Positions 34,475 to 43,135 of a stretch of 64,000 nt of DNA are shown here, one piece after another; position 1 is the stretch's first letter, and the number at the start of each line of letters is the position of its first letter. The notes below the pieces were generated by a model. That model saw only the letters and a program-made list of their open reading frames with translations. It ran no database searches and was not told the origin of the DNA. The translations under genes were made by a program, and so were the position numbers. The DNA is taken from assembly GCA_045538195.1 (NCBI GenBank), contig JAZSRA010000085.1:1-64000 (forward strand), written 5' to 3'. Origin of the DNA: SVTX01 sp045538195. Lineage in GTDB: Bacteria; Bacillota; Clostridia; Oscillospirales; CAG-272.

Positions 34475-34951
34475 ATGAAACGAATTATTGGATCAAAATT
34501 TAACAGTATTTTTAGATGTATAGATATGCTTTGCTTCAATCTTGGCAACGATGTGCAGGATGAAAAAGGGCGTGTTATTCCCGAGTATAGATTTCATATT
34601 CAAACCTCTTGGCGCTTTGTGAAAGAAGAAAAGATACTACTCGCATCCAGGGATATTTACTTGCCTCATGATGAATCATTAAATGACGGTTACTACAACT
34701 ATGATGAACAAAGTTCTCAAAAAGAAATTACCGCAACATCAAGTATTTTTGATGTTGCCATACACGACTTTGGAAAGTATTTTGAAAATTCAACTGTTAA
34801 AAGCTTCGATATAAATCCTTTTGGAGATTTACGTGTTGATTTTACAAACGGAGTTTATTTTGAGACTTTTACCCCATCTGTACGAAAATGCGAAGAATGG
34901 AGATTTTTGCCTCCCGGAAAAGGAGACCATTTTGTTGTTTTCGATGTGTAA
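34475..34951 (+). CDS. Hypothetical protein
   Basis: 158 residues, AAGGAAC upstream of the ATG. No family recognised. Alternating hydrophobic strands (FHIQTSWRFVKEEKILLASRDIYL) and the ending GDHFVVFDV suggest an all-beta or alpha/beta globular cytosolic protein; no signal peptide or membrane segment. It is more AT-rich than the flanking housekeeping genes and sits between the S23 gene and a methyltransferase gene, so it may have arrived with the array region. Confidence 0.7.
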   Translation: MKRIIGSKFNSIFRCIDMLCFNLGNDVQDEKGRVIPEYRFHIQTSWRFVKEEKILLASRDIYLPHDESLNDGYYNYDEQSSQKEITATSSIFDVAIHDFGKYFENSTVKSFDINPFGDLRVDFTNGVYFETFTPSVRKCEEWRFLPPGKGDHFVVFDV

Positions 34952-35033
34952 CATACCACTTTGCAGTCTTTACACATATGGAAAATGTCGTTTGTTGATG
35001 AAATAAAATCGAAAAATCATGAAAGGCACCACT

Positions 35034-35699
35034 ATGAAGCTTCTGATAAATGCATTGACAAAATTAATTTTCGGCATAGTTTTCATAGGACTTTTACTAT
35101 TTATCCCCGCGTGGACATTTGAGTATTTCGGCGCGTGGCTCTTTTTAGGCGTTCTTTTCCTGCCGATGCTGATAATGGGAGCCGTTATGCTCGTAAAGGC
35201 TCCTGCGCTCCTTGAAAAAAGACTTAACAACAAGGAGAAAGAGGCGACCCAGAGGGGTGTTGTGGCGCTTTCGGGCTTGACGTTTTTGGGCGGATTTCTG
35301 ATCTCTGCTTTTGATTTCAGATTTTCATGGTCAAGCGTTCCGCTTTGGGTAACGATTGCGGCGGCGGTGCTGTTTCTTATCGGATACGGCATTTACGCCG
35401 AGGTCATGAGAGAGAACGCATATCTGTCGAGAACTGTTGAGGTTCAAGAGGGTCAGAAAGTGATAGATACGGGGCTTTACGGTGTTGTTCGCCACCCGAT
35501 GTATCTTGCGACGTTACTGATGTTTTTGCCGATCCCCTTGATCTTGCAATCCTTTTGGGGACTTATCCCAATGGTGAGCTATCCCGTCGTGATCATTATA
35601 CGCATACTTAATGAGGAAAAGGTGTTGACCGACGGACTTGAAGGCTACGCGGAGTACAAAAAACGGGTAAAATACAGACTTATACCATTTATTTGGTAA
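35034..35699 (+). CDS. Isoprenylcysteine/phospholipid methyltransferase-like membrane protein
   Basis: About 221 residues from ATG 35034, with AAAGG well spaced; an in-frame ATG at 35019 is possible. Five or six membrane segments and the motif GLYGVVRHPMYLATLLMFL place it in the ICMT/PEMT-like family, whose members bind SAM at the membrane through RHPxY and the C-terminal EE...Y block (NEEKVLTDGLEGYAEYKKRV). In bacteria the substrates are unknown lipids or isoprenoids. Alone. Confidence 0.85.
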   Translation: MKLLINALTKLIFGIVFIGLLLFIPAWTFEYFGAWLFLGVLFLPMLIMGAVMLVKAPALLEKRLNNKEKEATQRGVVALSGLTFLGGFLISAFDFRFSWSSVPLWVTIAAAVLFLIGYGIYAEVMRENAYLSRTVEVQEGQKVIDTGLYGVVRHPMYLATLLMFLPIPLILQSFWGLIPMVSYPVVIIIRILNEEKVLTDGLEGYAEYKKRVKYRLIPFIW

Positions 35700-35774
35700 G
35701 GCTTTTTATAGATAAAAAACTTATTTGCTTAATCTTGACCGGTGCTATGTTGATCGGAGGTAAAAGAAATCATT

Positions 35775-36662
35775 ATGAAAAACAATTCACAGGTAAAAAG
35801 CATATTTGTTGACCTTTTCTTCGCCATAGCGGCGGGAATCGTTGTTGGAACGGCATACTTTTTCTTTCAGAACAGCAACGGATTCGCACCCGGAGGAGTT
35901 GGCGGTCTGGCGACTATTACATATCATCTATCGGGCTACACGATCGACTGGTCGCTGCTTATGGTGGCGTTCAATCTGCCAATATTCGTGCTTGTCAGCG
36001 CGCTGATAAATAAGAAATTAGGACTTTATTTGAGCATATATCTGTTAGTGCAGTCCTTTCTGCCAAAGCTGTATGCGCTTATTGGATTTAAGCCCTACTG
36101 TTTTGCGAATAACGGCGAAGATTTCAACGTGATATTTGCGGCAATAGCGACCGGTGTTATTTCCGGCTTTGGTTTTTCGTTGGTGCTACGTCATTTTGGA
36201 GCCAGCGGCGGAACTTACGGGATTTCGGCGCTTATTAAAAGAGCGAAACCCGATCTTAACGTTGCCTTCGTCTCTTTTGCTATGGATGCAAGCGTAGTAT
36301 TTATCGCGTTTTTCGTTTACGGAATAAAGATCACGCCCGTAATGTGTACTCTCTTGAACCTGTTTATCGCAAACGTGGTTGTGGATCGCGGTCTTGGCGG
36401 AATCAAGGACGGCTATAAGTTTGAGATCGTTACCACTCACCCCGAAGAACTCAGTGAGGAGCTGATGAAGACGCTGAAGCACGGCGTTACGTCCATGAAG
36501 GTACACGGAATGTATGCCGATGCCGACAGATATATGCTGGTCTGCATCATCAACAAGCGTCAGATCGGAGAGATGATGAAGATAATCAAAAATTACCCCG
36601 ACACCTTCGCAAGCTTTGAGAAGGTCAACGAGGTTTTCGGAAATTTCAAGAGAAAGGTCTGA
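35775..36662 (+). CDS. YitT family membrane protein with DUF2179 domain
   Basis: 295 residues. Five membrane segments in the first 200 residues with GGVGGLATITYHLSG and GASGGTYGISALIKR, the two internal YitT repeats, followed by a cytosolic DUF2179 domain from about residue 215 (YKFEIVTTHPEELSEELMKTLKHGVT). Transport or sensing function of YitT proteins is unknown. GGAGG lies 14 bases before the ATG, longer than usual. A second, shorter relative is at 41.5 kb. Confidence 0.88.
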   Translation: MKNNSQVKSIFVDLFFAIAAGIVVGTAYFFFQNSNGFAPGGVGGLATITYHLSGYTIDWSLLMVAFNLPIFVLVSALINKKLGLYLSIYLLVQSFLPKLYALIGFKPYCFANNGEDFNVIFAAIATGVISGFGFSLVLRHFGASGGTYGISALIKRAKPDLNVAFVSFAMDASVVFIAFFVYGIKITPVMCTLLNLFIANVVVDRGLGGIKDGYKFEIVTTHPEELSEELMKTLKHGVTSMKVHGMYADADRYMLVCIINKRQIGEMMKIIKNYPDTFASFEKVNEVFGNFKRKV

Positions 36663-36700
36663 CATAAAAACAGTTAAACTCTCACAAGGAGGATCAAAAA

Positions 36701-38683
36701 ATGGAATTTTTACAAACGGTATTGAAAATTCTACAACTCGAAATGGAGACGCCGACCCTTTACGGCTGGTATCATTTCTTGTGGCTTGGCATAACCGCCG
36801 CGGCAACGGTTCTTCTCTGCGTCTTTCACAGAAAGGATAAGCCCGAAAGAGTAAGAATGGTGGTGCTTATTACTGCTCTGACCGTTATCGCGCTCGAAAT
36901 TTATAAGCAGATAGTCTTTACTTTCTCGGTCACCGAAACGGGAATATCCGCCGATTATAGCTGGTATGCCTTTCCTTTCCAGTTCTGCTCCACACCTATG
37001 TATATAGGTCTGCTTGCGGGACTGACGAAAAAGGGCAAGCTTCACGACGCGTTTTGTGCCTATCTTGCCACGTACGCAATGTTCGCGGGAATATGCGTTA
37101 TGGTGTATCCCGGAGACGTATTTATACGAATGATCGGTATCGACATACAGACCATGGTATGTCATGGCTCGATGATAGTTATAGGCATATATCTGCTTTA
37201 TACCCAGTACGTCAAGCTTGAACATAAGACGATACTTAAAGCAATTCCGGTATTTGCGTCCTGCCTTACCTTGGCGTCGATACTCAATGAGGTTGCTTAC
37301 TATTCGGGACTACTTGAAACGGATAGCTTCAATATGTTCTATATCAGCCGTCACCTGCCCGGATCTCTGCCCGTGTATTCTATGGTGCAAGAGGTAGTTC
37401 CGTTCCCGTTCTGCCTAATAATTTATATTGCGGCATTCAGCCTTGCGGCATATCTGATCCTGCTTGCGGCCATCGGTATAAAGACGCTTAGCGGCAAGAG
37501 AGAAAGAATAACGGCATCGGCGAGAGCGGTGTGGAACAGATCGAAGCCCGTGATCGTCGAGGCATTCAATATGAGAAAGCACAGAGGCTGGAAGATAGCG
37601 GGTGCGGTGCTGACGTCTGTCATCGTATTTTTGGCGATTGTGAATATTATTCCTCCCCCTAAAAATGAGGAGCCTAATCCCTTTGTCGTTGAGGAGGGCG
37701 AGCTTCCCATGATCGCCGCTCACAGGGGAGGCGGAGACTGTAACCCAGAGAACACGATGCTCGCGTTTAAGGAAGCGGTAAATACATATAGAGTTGACAT
37801 AATTGAAAGCGATCTTTATATTACTGCAGACGGATATTTGGTATATAGCCATAATTCGTACATAGACGAAAACTGCAACGTAAACGGAGATATGACCTTG
37901 GAGGAGGTCAAGGAGCTTTGCCTTGACGAGAAAAACAGACACTATATCAAGGATATGACACTTGCGGAGCTTCAGCAGTATAATTTCGGATATTACTTTA
38001 CCGATGAAAACGGGGAGTATATTTACAGAGACGTGACAGATGCCGCGGAACTTGCCGAGCTTGGCTTGCAGATAGCTACCGTAGACAAGCTTTTTGAGGA
38101 GTTTTATGCAACTCACCCCGATCTTCTCTTTATAATTGAGATCAAAAACAGCGCCGAGCTTGGTTACGAAGCCTGTGAAACGCTTTACGAGACGTTGGAT
38201 AAATACCCTGAATATATGAGCAGAGTCGTGGTGGGTACATTCCACGATGAAGTGTCGGAAAAGTTGAAGAAGGAATACCCCAAGTTGCTCAGAGGCGCGT
38301 CCACGGGTACTGCGGCTACGTTTATCGCTACCCAGTTCCTTGGTGTCAATCTCTTTGCGGACGGTGATTTTGCCTGCCTGCAGATCCCTCAAGAATACGA
38401 TCTTGGAATCGAGCTGTCTCTTGATGAGCAGTCGATAGTTGATAAGGCTCACGACAGAAATATCGCGGTACAGTATTGGACTGTCAACGATGAGGACGAT
38501 ATGCGCAAGCTTATTGAGCTTGGAGTTGACTGTATCATGACCGATGATCCTGAGCTTCTGGCAAAAATAATTGAAGAATACAGACAAAAGGCGATCGACG
38601 CACAGAGAGACGCTGAGTCCGACACAGAAAGCGACAGCGAGACCGAGACCGAGGCAAAGGATAGCGTTGGAGCGTTTTGTTAG
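36701..38683 (+). CDS. YwaF-type membrane domain fused to glycerophosphodiester phosphodiesterase
   Basis: 660 residues. Residues 1-250 form a seven-segment membrane domain of the YwaF/TMEM164 type (WYHFLWLGI, PFQFCSTPMYIGLLAG, HGSMIVIGIYLLYTQY). A further segment near 300-320 leads to a GDPD catalytic domain beginning AAHRGGGDCNPENTMLAF near residue 344, with the metal ligands IIESDLYITADG and the general base in YSHNS. The tail is Asp/Ser/Glu-rich. GDPD cleaves glycerophosphodiesters; the topology would put the enzyme outside the membrane, perhaps acting on lipoteichoic acid or lipid head groups. AAGGAGG precedes the ATG. Confidence 0.88.
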   Translation: MEFLQTVLKILQLEMETPTLYGWYHFLWLGITAAATVLLCVFHRKDKPERVRMVVLITALTVIALEIYKQIVFTFSVTETGISADYSWYAFPFQFCSTPMYIGLLAGLTKKGKLHDAFCAYLATYAMFAGICVMVYPGDVFIRMIGIDIQTMVCHGSMIVIGIYLLYTQYVKLEHKTILKAIPVFASCLTLASILNEVAYYSGLLETDSFNMFYISRHLPGSLPVYSMVQEVVPFPFCLIIYIAAFSLAAYLILLAAIGIKTLSGKRERITASARAVWNRSKPVIVEAFNMRKHRGWKIAGAVLTSVIVFLAIVNIIPPPKNEEPNPFVVEEGELPMIAAHRGGGDCNPENTMLAFKEAVNTYRVDIIESDLYITADGYLVYSHNSYIDENCNVNGDMTLEEVKELCLDEKNRHYIKDMTLAELQQYNFGYYFTDENGEYIYRDVTDAAELAELGLQIATVDKLFEEFYATHPDLLFIIEIKNSAELGYEACETLYETLDKYPEYMSRVVVGTFHDEVSEKLKKEYPKLLRGASTGTAATFIATQFLGVNLFADGDFACLQIPQEYDLGIELSLDEQSIVDKAHDRNIAVQYWTVNDEDDMRKLIELGVDCIMTDDPELLAKIIEEYRQKAIDAQRDAESDTESDSETETEAKDSVGAFC

Positions 38684-38700
38684 ACTTAAAAGGAGAGCCT

Positions 38701-39633
38701 ATGACAAGACTTGAGGAATTAAACGAAAAGTATCCGGTGAGAAAAAGCAATAATCAAAAAAAGGCTTTCAGTGAGTTCGTTATCTCTGAGGCTGAGGAGA
38801 GAGGCTTTGCTGCAAGGATCGAAAAGACCTCGGACGGTAAAAACGAGAACATAGTCATTGGCGACCCCTTGAGCGCAAAGGCGGTATTTACAGCGCATTT
38901 TGACACGCCCGCGGCGTCGGTTTTCCCGAACATTATGATACCGAGAAACAAGGCGGTGTTCTGGCTTTATCAGTTTGCGCCGATAGTTTTCATACTTGCC
39001 TTGGCGTTCGGCGGAGGTTATCTTTTGGGAACGGTGGCTCTTGGCAGCTATCGTGCGTTTTTGGGGATTTTTTTGGTAATATATTACGTTGTGTATTTTC
39101 TTGGGTTCCGAACCTTTGAAAACAAGCACAATCACAACGATAATACGTCGGGAGTAGCGACGGTAATGTCAATTATCGATAATCTCGGAGAAGATGAGAT
39201 GAAGAACGCGGCGTTTATCCTTTTTGACAACGAGGAAAAGGGCAAAAAGGGTTCAAAAGCGTATTTCAAGGACCATAAGACGGAAATGCAGGACAAGCTT
39301 GTCGTAAATTTTGACTGCGTGGGAAACGGCGAGAATATTATTTTCATAGCCATGAAGGATGCAGAAAAGAAGGCTGAATATTCGTTGCTTCAAGAGAGCT
39401 TTATGCCATCGGAGAGCTTCGAGCTTCATTTTTATCCCATGAAGGGATCGGAATCTAATTCCGACTACAAAAATTTCCCCTGCGGAGTGGGATGTATGGC
39501 AAGTAAGCGCGCGAGAAGCGGTCTTTTATACACACCCAGAATACATACCCGCTATGACATCGTGGCGAGAAACGAAAATATTGAATATATCACCGACGGA
39601 ATACGTCGGTTTGTGAAAAATATAAGCGCGTAA
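38701..39633 (+). CDS. M28-type peptidase with internal membrane hairpin
   Basis: 310 residues from ATG 38701 (AAAGGAG upstream); the in-frame TTG at 38677 overlaps the previous gene. Zinc ligands are visible as FTAHFDTP (His66, Asp68), NDNTSG (Asp146), LFDNEEKG with the catalytic Glu pair, NFDCVGNG and the final HTRYD. Between the first and second metal motifs, residues about 85-135 contain two membrane-spanning segments, an unusual insertion that would anchor the active site at the membrane. Probably an aminopeptidase; substrate unknown. Confidence 0.85.
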   Translation: MTRLEELNEKYPVRKSNNQKKAFSEFVISEAEERGFAARIEKTSDGKNENIVIGDPLSAKAVFTAHFDTPAASVFPNIMIPRNKAVFWLYQFAPIVFILALAFGGGYLLGTVALGSYRAFLGIFLVIYYVVYFLGFRTFENKHNHNDNTSGVATVMSIIDNLGEDEMKNAAFILFDNEEKGKKGSKAYFKDHKTEMQDKLVVNFDCVGNGENIIFIAMKDAEKKAEYSLLQESFMPSESFELHFYPMKGSESNSDYKNFPCGVGCMASKRARSGLLYTPRIHTRYDIVARNENIEYITDGIRRFVKNISA

Positions 39634-39664
39634 AGGAGAAATCTCGTGTTTAATGATTAAGTGC

Positions 39665-39693
39665 TTGACAGAAGGCAAAAAATCTCATATAAT
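39665..39693 (+). promoter_or_regulatory. Consensus promoter of the ROK kinase gene
   Basis: TTGACA at 39665-39670, 17 bases, TATAAT at 39688-39693. Confidence 0.86.
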
Positions 39694-39740
39694 AAAGTTT
39701 CAGATTTATGCTTTGAAAAAACACAAAACAGAGGTAAAAA

Positions 39741-40703
39741 ATGTATCGTATAGGCATCGATCTTGGTGGCACCAATATTGCCGCTGCAATTGTAAATAAT
39801 GAATTTAAGATAGTAAAAAAAATGAGCGTTCCTACGGGTGCGGACAGAGACGCGAGCCTTATTATGGACGATATGGCGGCACTCTGTAAGAAAATCTGCA
39901 CCGAGGCGGGCATCGACTTTTCCGAGATCGAAGCTGTCGGTATCGCGTCGCCGGGTGTTGCTAACCACACCGACGGTATCGTTGAGTATTCCTGCAACCT
40001 GCCTTTTCGTAAATTCCCGATCTGTGCAGAGCTTGGCAAGAGACTTGGTATTGAAAACATACACGTTGAAAATGATGCAAACGCGGCGGCGTGGGGTGAG
40101 GCGGTCGCAGGCGCGGCGAGGGGAACTCAGAATTCTGTCATGATAACCCTCGGAACCGGAGTTGGCGGCGGCGTTATCATTGGCGGCAAGGTCTTTTCCG
40201 GCTCTAACTACGCAGGCGCCGAGCTTGGTCACATCGTTATCGAGGCAGGCGGCAGACAGTGCGGATGCGGCAGACGCGGTTGCTGGGAGGCATATAGCTC
40301 GGCTACCGGTCTCATCAACATGACCAAGGAGAAGATCGAGGAGTGCAAAGCAAACGGCAGAGCTACCGCTATGACCGATTACGTCGAAAAACACGGCAAG
40401 GTCAACGGGAGAACCGCATTTGACTGCATGAGAGCGGGAGACGCCGCGGCTAAAGAGGTAGTTGATACCTATATTAAGTACCTTGCAAGCGGTCTTGCAA
40501 GCATAATAAATATCTTCCAGCCCGAGGTGCTTTCCATCGGCGGCGGAATTTCGGGCGAGGGACAGTTCTTGATCGATCTGGTATTCCCCTATGTTGACAA
40601 GGAAAGATACGGCGGAGACTTCATTGATAATAAAACGCAAATCCGAATTGCCGAGCTTGGCAACGATGCAGGCATAGTCGGCGCGGCATTTCTTGGAATT
40701 TAA
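39741..40703 (+). CDS. ROK family glucokinase
   Basis: 320 residues. RIGIDLGGTNIAAA is the ATP phosphate loop, VENDANAAAWGE the sugar-binding block, ITLGTGVGGG the second phosphate motif, and CGCGRRGCWE the zinc-binding ROK signature, with the sugar-binding ELGH before it. The protein lacks an HTH domain, so it is a kinase rather than a repressor; glucose is the likely substrate. AGAGGT precedes the ATG. Confidence 0.92.
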   Translation: MYRIGIDLGGTNIAAAIVNNEFKIVKKMSVPTGADRDASLIMDDMAALCKKICTEAGIDFSEIEAVGIASPGVANHTDGIVEYSCNLPFRKFPICAELGKRLGIENIHVENDANAAAWGEAVAGAARGTQNSVMITLGTGVGGGVIIGGKVFSGSNYAGAELGHIVIEAGGRQCGCGRRGCWEAYSSATGLINMTKEKIEECKANGRATAMTDYVEKHGKVNGRTAFDCMRAGDAAAKEVVDTYIKYLASGLASIINIFQPEVLSIGGGISGEGQFLIDLVFPYVDKERYGGDFIDNKTQIRIAELGNDAGIVGAAFLGI

Positions 40704-40867
40704 ACGAGAAACGGTTGAATAAATACCGATCCTTAATAGTGGGTTTTGACGCAAAATAAAAAACATCGTGGAATATATATCCTCGGCGTTTTTTGGTATA
40801 TTTTTATCCAATGAGACAAAAGCAGAATGTTTACGGCTTATTTGGCGACGGTTTGGTTTGGATAGAC

Positions 40868-40896
40868 TTGACACCACTTTTGGAGAGTGATATAAA
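40868..40896 (+). promoter_or_regulatory. Promoter-like pair without a gene
   Basis: TTGACA at 40868-40873, 17 bases, TATAAA at 40891-40896. The start point would fall near 40903, immediately before the hairpin at 40908-40942, so any transcript would be about 40-50 bases unless the hairpin is read through. Confidence 0.5.
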
Positions 40897-40907
40897 TGAT
40901 CATACTA

Positions 40908-40943
40908 AAAAATGTGGAGACAGCCAATTTCTCCACATTTTTG
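40908..40943. terminator. Bidirectional terminator hairpin
   Basis: AAAAATGTGGAGA at 40908-40920 pairs with TCTCCACATTTTT at 40930-40942. T-runs on both strands; it ends the mntR-like gene on the minus strand. Confidence 0.85.
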
Positions 40944-40959
40944 TTGATTATTTTTTTAA

Positions 40960-41331
40960 TTATTCTTTGCTTGCTTCTACGAATTTTTTGATCGCTTCAA
41001 AGCTTTTTTCGCTGATGTGATGCTCAATCTTGCAGGCGTCGTCCGCGGCGGTTTCTTCGTCAACTCCGAGGCTGACCAAAAGACCTGTAAGCAGAGTGTG
41101 ACGCTCGTACATTCTGTCAGCTATTTCAAGACCGCTTTCGGTCAAGGTGATAAAGCCGTGCTTATCGACCTCAATGTATCCCGCGTTCTTCAGTATTCCC
41201 ATAGCGCGGCTGACTGAGGGTTTACTGTAGCCCATATACTCGCAAACGTCGATAGCCCTGACGGCACCTGTTTTTTTATATAAAACATGTATCGTTTCAA
41301 GATACATCTCGCCCGATTCCTGAATGTGCAT
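40960..41331 (-). CDS. MntR/DtxR-type metal-dependent repressor
   Basis: About 123 residues from the ATG at 41331, with GAGGAGG upstream; the longer frame to 41448 runs through the promoter. The winged helix (ETIHVLYKKTGAVRAIDVCEYMGYSKPSVSRAMGILKNAGYI) is followed by the dimer and metal domain with ligand-like residues in ERHTLLTGLL and CKIEHHISEKS. It would repress metal uptake when manganese or iron is bound. There is no SH3 domain, as in MntR. Divergent from a YitT-like gene. Confidence 0.9.
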   Translation of the reverse strand: MHIQESGEMYLETIHVLYKKTGAVRAIDVCEYMGYSKPSVSRAMGILKNAGYIEVDKHGFITLTESGLEIADRMYERHTLLTGLLVSLGVDEETAADDACKIEHHISEKSFEAIKKFVEASKE

Positions 41332-41354
41332 CCCAAACCTCCTCAAAAATGTGT

Positions 41355-41394
41355 TAACTACATTTAGTATACCATACTTTTCGGGCAAATGCAA
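41355..41394 (-). promoter_or_regulatory. Promoter and possible autoregulatory operator of the mntR-like gene
   Basis: On the minus strand TTGCAT (41389-41394), 17 bases, TATACT (41366-41371). The near-palindrome ACTACATTTAGT at 41358-41369 overlaps the -10 box and is a candidate binding site for the regulator itself. The operator is inference. Confidence 0.6.
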
Positions 41395-41441
41395 GTGCTT
41401 TTTGAAGATTGAAGCGATTGGATCGAGATTGTCGGTTATCA

Positions 41442-41470
41442 TTGACAAAATCCACGCCTTGTGCTATAAT
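41442..41470 (+). promoter_or_regulatory. Consensus promoter of the YitT-like gene
   Basis: TTGACA at 41442-41447, 17 bases, TATAAT at 41465-41470; the start codon is 26 bases downstream. Confidence 0.86.
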
Positions 41471-41495
41471 AAGACCGAAACGGAGGATGATTGAA

Positions 41496-42155
41496 ATGAG
41501 CCGTAGTTTTAAAAGCGTTTTACCGCATATAAAGCTTAAAAATTGCATATTTTTGATTCTCGGAGGCGCGATTCTTGCCTTCGGGCTTTTTAACGTCCAT
41601 TCGTTTTCGGGGGTGACCGAGGGCGGCACACTGGGACTTACACTGCTTCTTGATCATTGGTTCAGCATATCTCCTGCGTTGACCTCTATCGTCCTTAACG
41701 CAGTGTGCTATTTTATCGGTTGGAGAACTCTGGGTAAGGATTTTATTGCTTACAGCGTGGTCTGTTGCCTGTCTTTTTCGGGATTCTATTGGATATTTGA
41801 GCGCATAGGTCCCGTTTATCCTGCTATTGCCGACCATAGACTTGCAGCGTCGGTTCTGGGAGCAGTCTTTGTGGGCGTGGGAGTTGGACTTTGCGTAAGA
41901 TTTGGCGGCGCGCCTTGCGGAGATGACGCATTGGCGATGAGCATATCCAGCAAAACCAATATCGGCGTCAGATGGGTGTATCTTATCTCCGATCTGACGG
42001 TGCTTGCCCTGTCGCTGACTTATATTCCCTTGACGGAGATCCTCTATTCGCTTTTAACCGTGATACTTTCGGGACAGATCATCGGTATTGTAGAGGGAAT
42101 TGGGCGGAAAGGGAAGAATAACAAAATCAAGCAAAATAATGGGAAAAGCATTTAA
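41496..42155 (+). CDS. Short YitT-like membrane protein
   Basis: 219 residues from ATG 41496, with GGAGGATG upstream. Five membrane segments with the repeats VTEGGTLGLTLLLDHWF and GGAPCGDDALAMSISSKTN that mark YitT/YczE-like proteins. It lacks the DUF2179 domain carried by the homologue at 35.8 kb. Divergent from the metal regulator, so a link to metal homeostasis is conceivable but unproven. Confidence 0.82.
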   Translation: MSRSFKSVLPHIKLKNCIFLILGGAILAFGLFNVHSFSGVTEGGTLGLTLLLDHWFSISPALTSIVLNAVCYFIGWRTLGKDFIAYSVVCCLSFSGFYWIFERIGPVYPAIADHRLAASVLGAVFVGVGVGLCVRFGGAPCGDDALAMSISSKTNIGVRWVYLISDLTVLALSLTYIPLTEILYSLLTVILSGQIIGIVEGIGRKGKNNKIKQNNGKSI

Positions 42156-42662
42156 TTATCAGGCAAGAGGCGAAGTTTTGCATAACAAAACACGGTGAGC
42201 AACCGCTTGCGGTTGCGTAGATTCAGAACCTTTACGAAAAGCCTGCGGCTTTGGTGTAGGAATTCTCTGACCTTATGCCTCCGCCAAACCAAAACACCAC
42301 CTGAATAGGTGATCCAGATTACTGGCAAAGGGTTCAGAACTACGGTTCTGAACCCTTTGCCAGTAATCTGAGAGAGCCCTTCGGGACTCTAAGTTTTTTC
42401 TTTATATCAACATATTCAAACTCACAAAGGTATCTACAATTGAACGGAGATTTACACACACGAGAATTTTCTAAAATAGTTTTTGAAATCCTCGCAAAAG
42501 CCTTGTGGATCCTGGTTTTTCGGAGAATTACTTTCTAAAAACTCCTATGGAAAATGAGCTATTTTTGCCGATTTTTGTTTTAGAAATACTTCGAACACCT
42601 TTTATTAGTGAAGGGCAGAAAAAACAGAAAACCCTTGAAACACTGGGTTATTCAAGGGTTTG
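42156..42662. other. Gene-free region with several palindromes
   Basis: About 500 bases. It holds a GCAACCGC-TT-GCGGTTGC hairpin near 42200, the 26-bp palindrome at 42315-42370, a GAGAGCCC-TTC-GGGACTC hairpin followed by TTTTTT near 42372-42400 that could be a terminator, and direct CCCTTGAA words close to the tRNA fragment. No supported open frame. Confidence 0.6.
42315..42370. repeat. Perfect 26-bp palindrome
   Basis: Positions 42315-42340 are exactly complementary to 42345-42370 with the loop TACG. The arms include GGCAAAGGGTTCAGAAC and its complement. It is not followed directly by a T-run, so it is not a simple terminator. Confidence 0.9.
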
Positions 42663-42717
42663 TGGCGGAGGGTGTGGGATTCGAACCCACGTGTCCAAAG
42701 GACAAACGTTTTTCAAG
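42663..42717 (-). tRNA. Displaced 3' half of tRNA-Ser(UGA); attachment site
   Basis: Read on the minus strand, the sequence contains the anticodon loop CTTGAAA (anticodon TGA), the variable arm TGTCC-TTT-GGACA, the T arm GTGGGTTCGAATCCCAC, the acceptor strand ACCCTCC, discriminator G and encoded CCA. Nothing resembling the 5' half (expected GGAGGGT start) follows past 42717. This is what remains of a tRNA-Ser gene after an element has integrated at its anticodon loop; the rebuilt complete gene should lie beyond the right edge. Confidence 0.8.
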
Positions 42718-43059
42718 GCACAATAACCCATCGGAAATTGACGGATTTTGCGCGAAGATAACAGACGATAAAAGAAGCTGAAACCCCAGTATTTACAAGG
42801 GTTTTCGGCTCTTTTTTGTTCGAACCTCGAAAAATCCCCGTACTGTAAAGCATAGCGATTTCTAAAAATATTTCTAAAAAATTTTTAGAAATTGTTTTAG
42901 AAATGCATACCCGTTTGTGTGGCTGTGGTTGCCGCATGTCAGGGACAGCCACATGCTTTTCTGCTGATATTATAGCATAGAACAGGGAAATCTTCAAGTA
43001 GATTTCGTCACATAAAGCGAACAATGATTGTGACGAGGTGCTTCCCCACTGTAAGGCTT

Positions 43060-43135
43060 ATGCATATTTTAGTATATTGGAAAATCAAAATAATGCATAT
43101 TTCTGGATAGTCCAAAACGCGAATTATGCATATTT
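43060..43135. repeat. Three ATGCATATTT iterons with exact 33-base period
   Basis: ATGCATATTT occurs at 43060-43069, 43093-43102 and 43126-43135. The spacing of exactly 33 bases, about three helical turns, puts all copies on the same face of the DNA. They lie 340 bases inside the left attachment site. Plausible roles are integrase arm sites or initiator sites. Confidence 0.8.

Noticed and set aside
40793..41020. 75-codon open frame on the + strand
   Set aside because: It crosses a promoter, a terminator hairpin and the end of the mntR-like gene, without a ribosome site.
42505..42726. Open frame of 73 codons ending in GCGIRTHVSKGQ
   Set aside because: It runs through the minus-strand tRNA-Ser fragment; this peptide is the well-known false translation of tRNA genes and there is no ribosome site.
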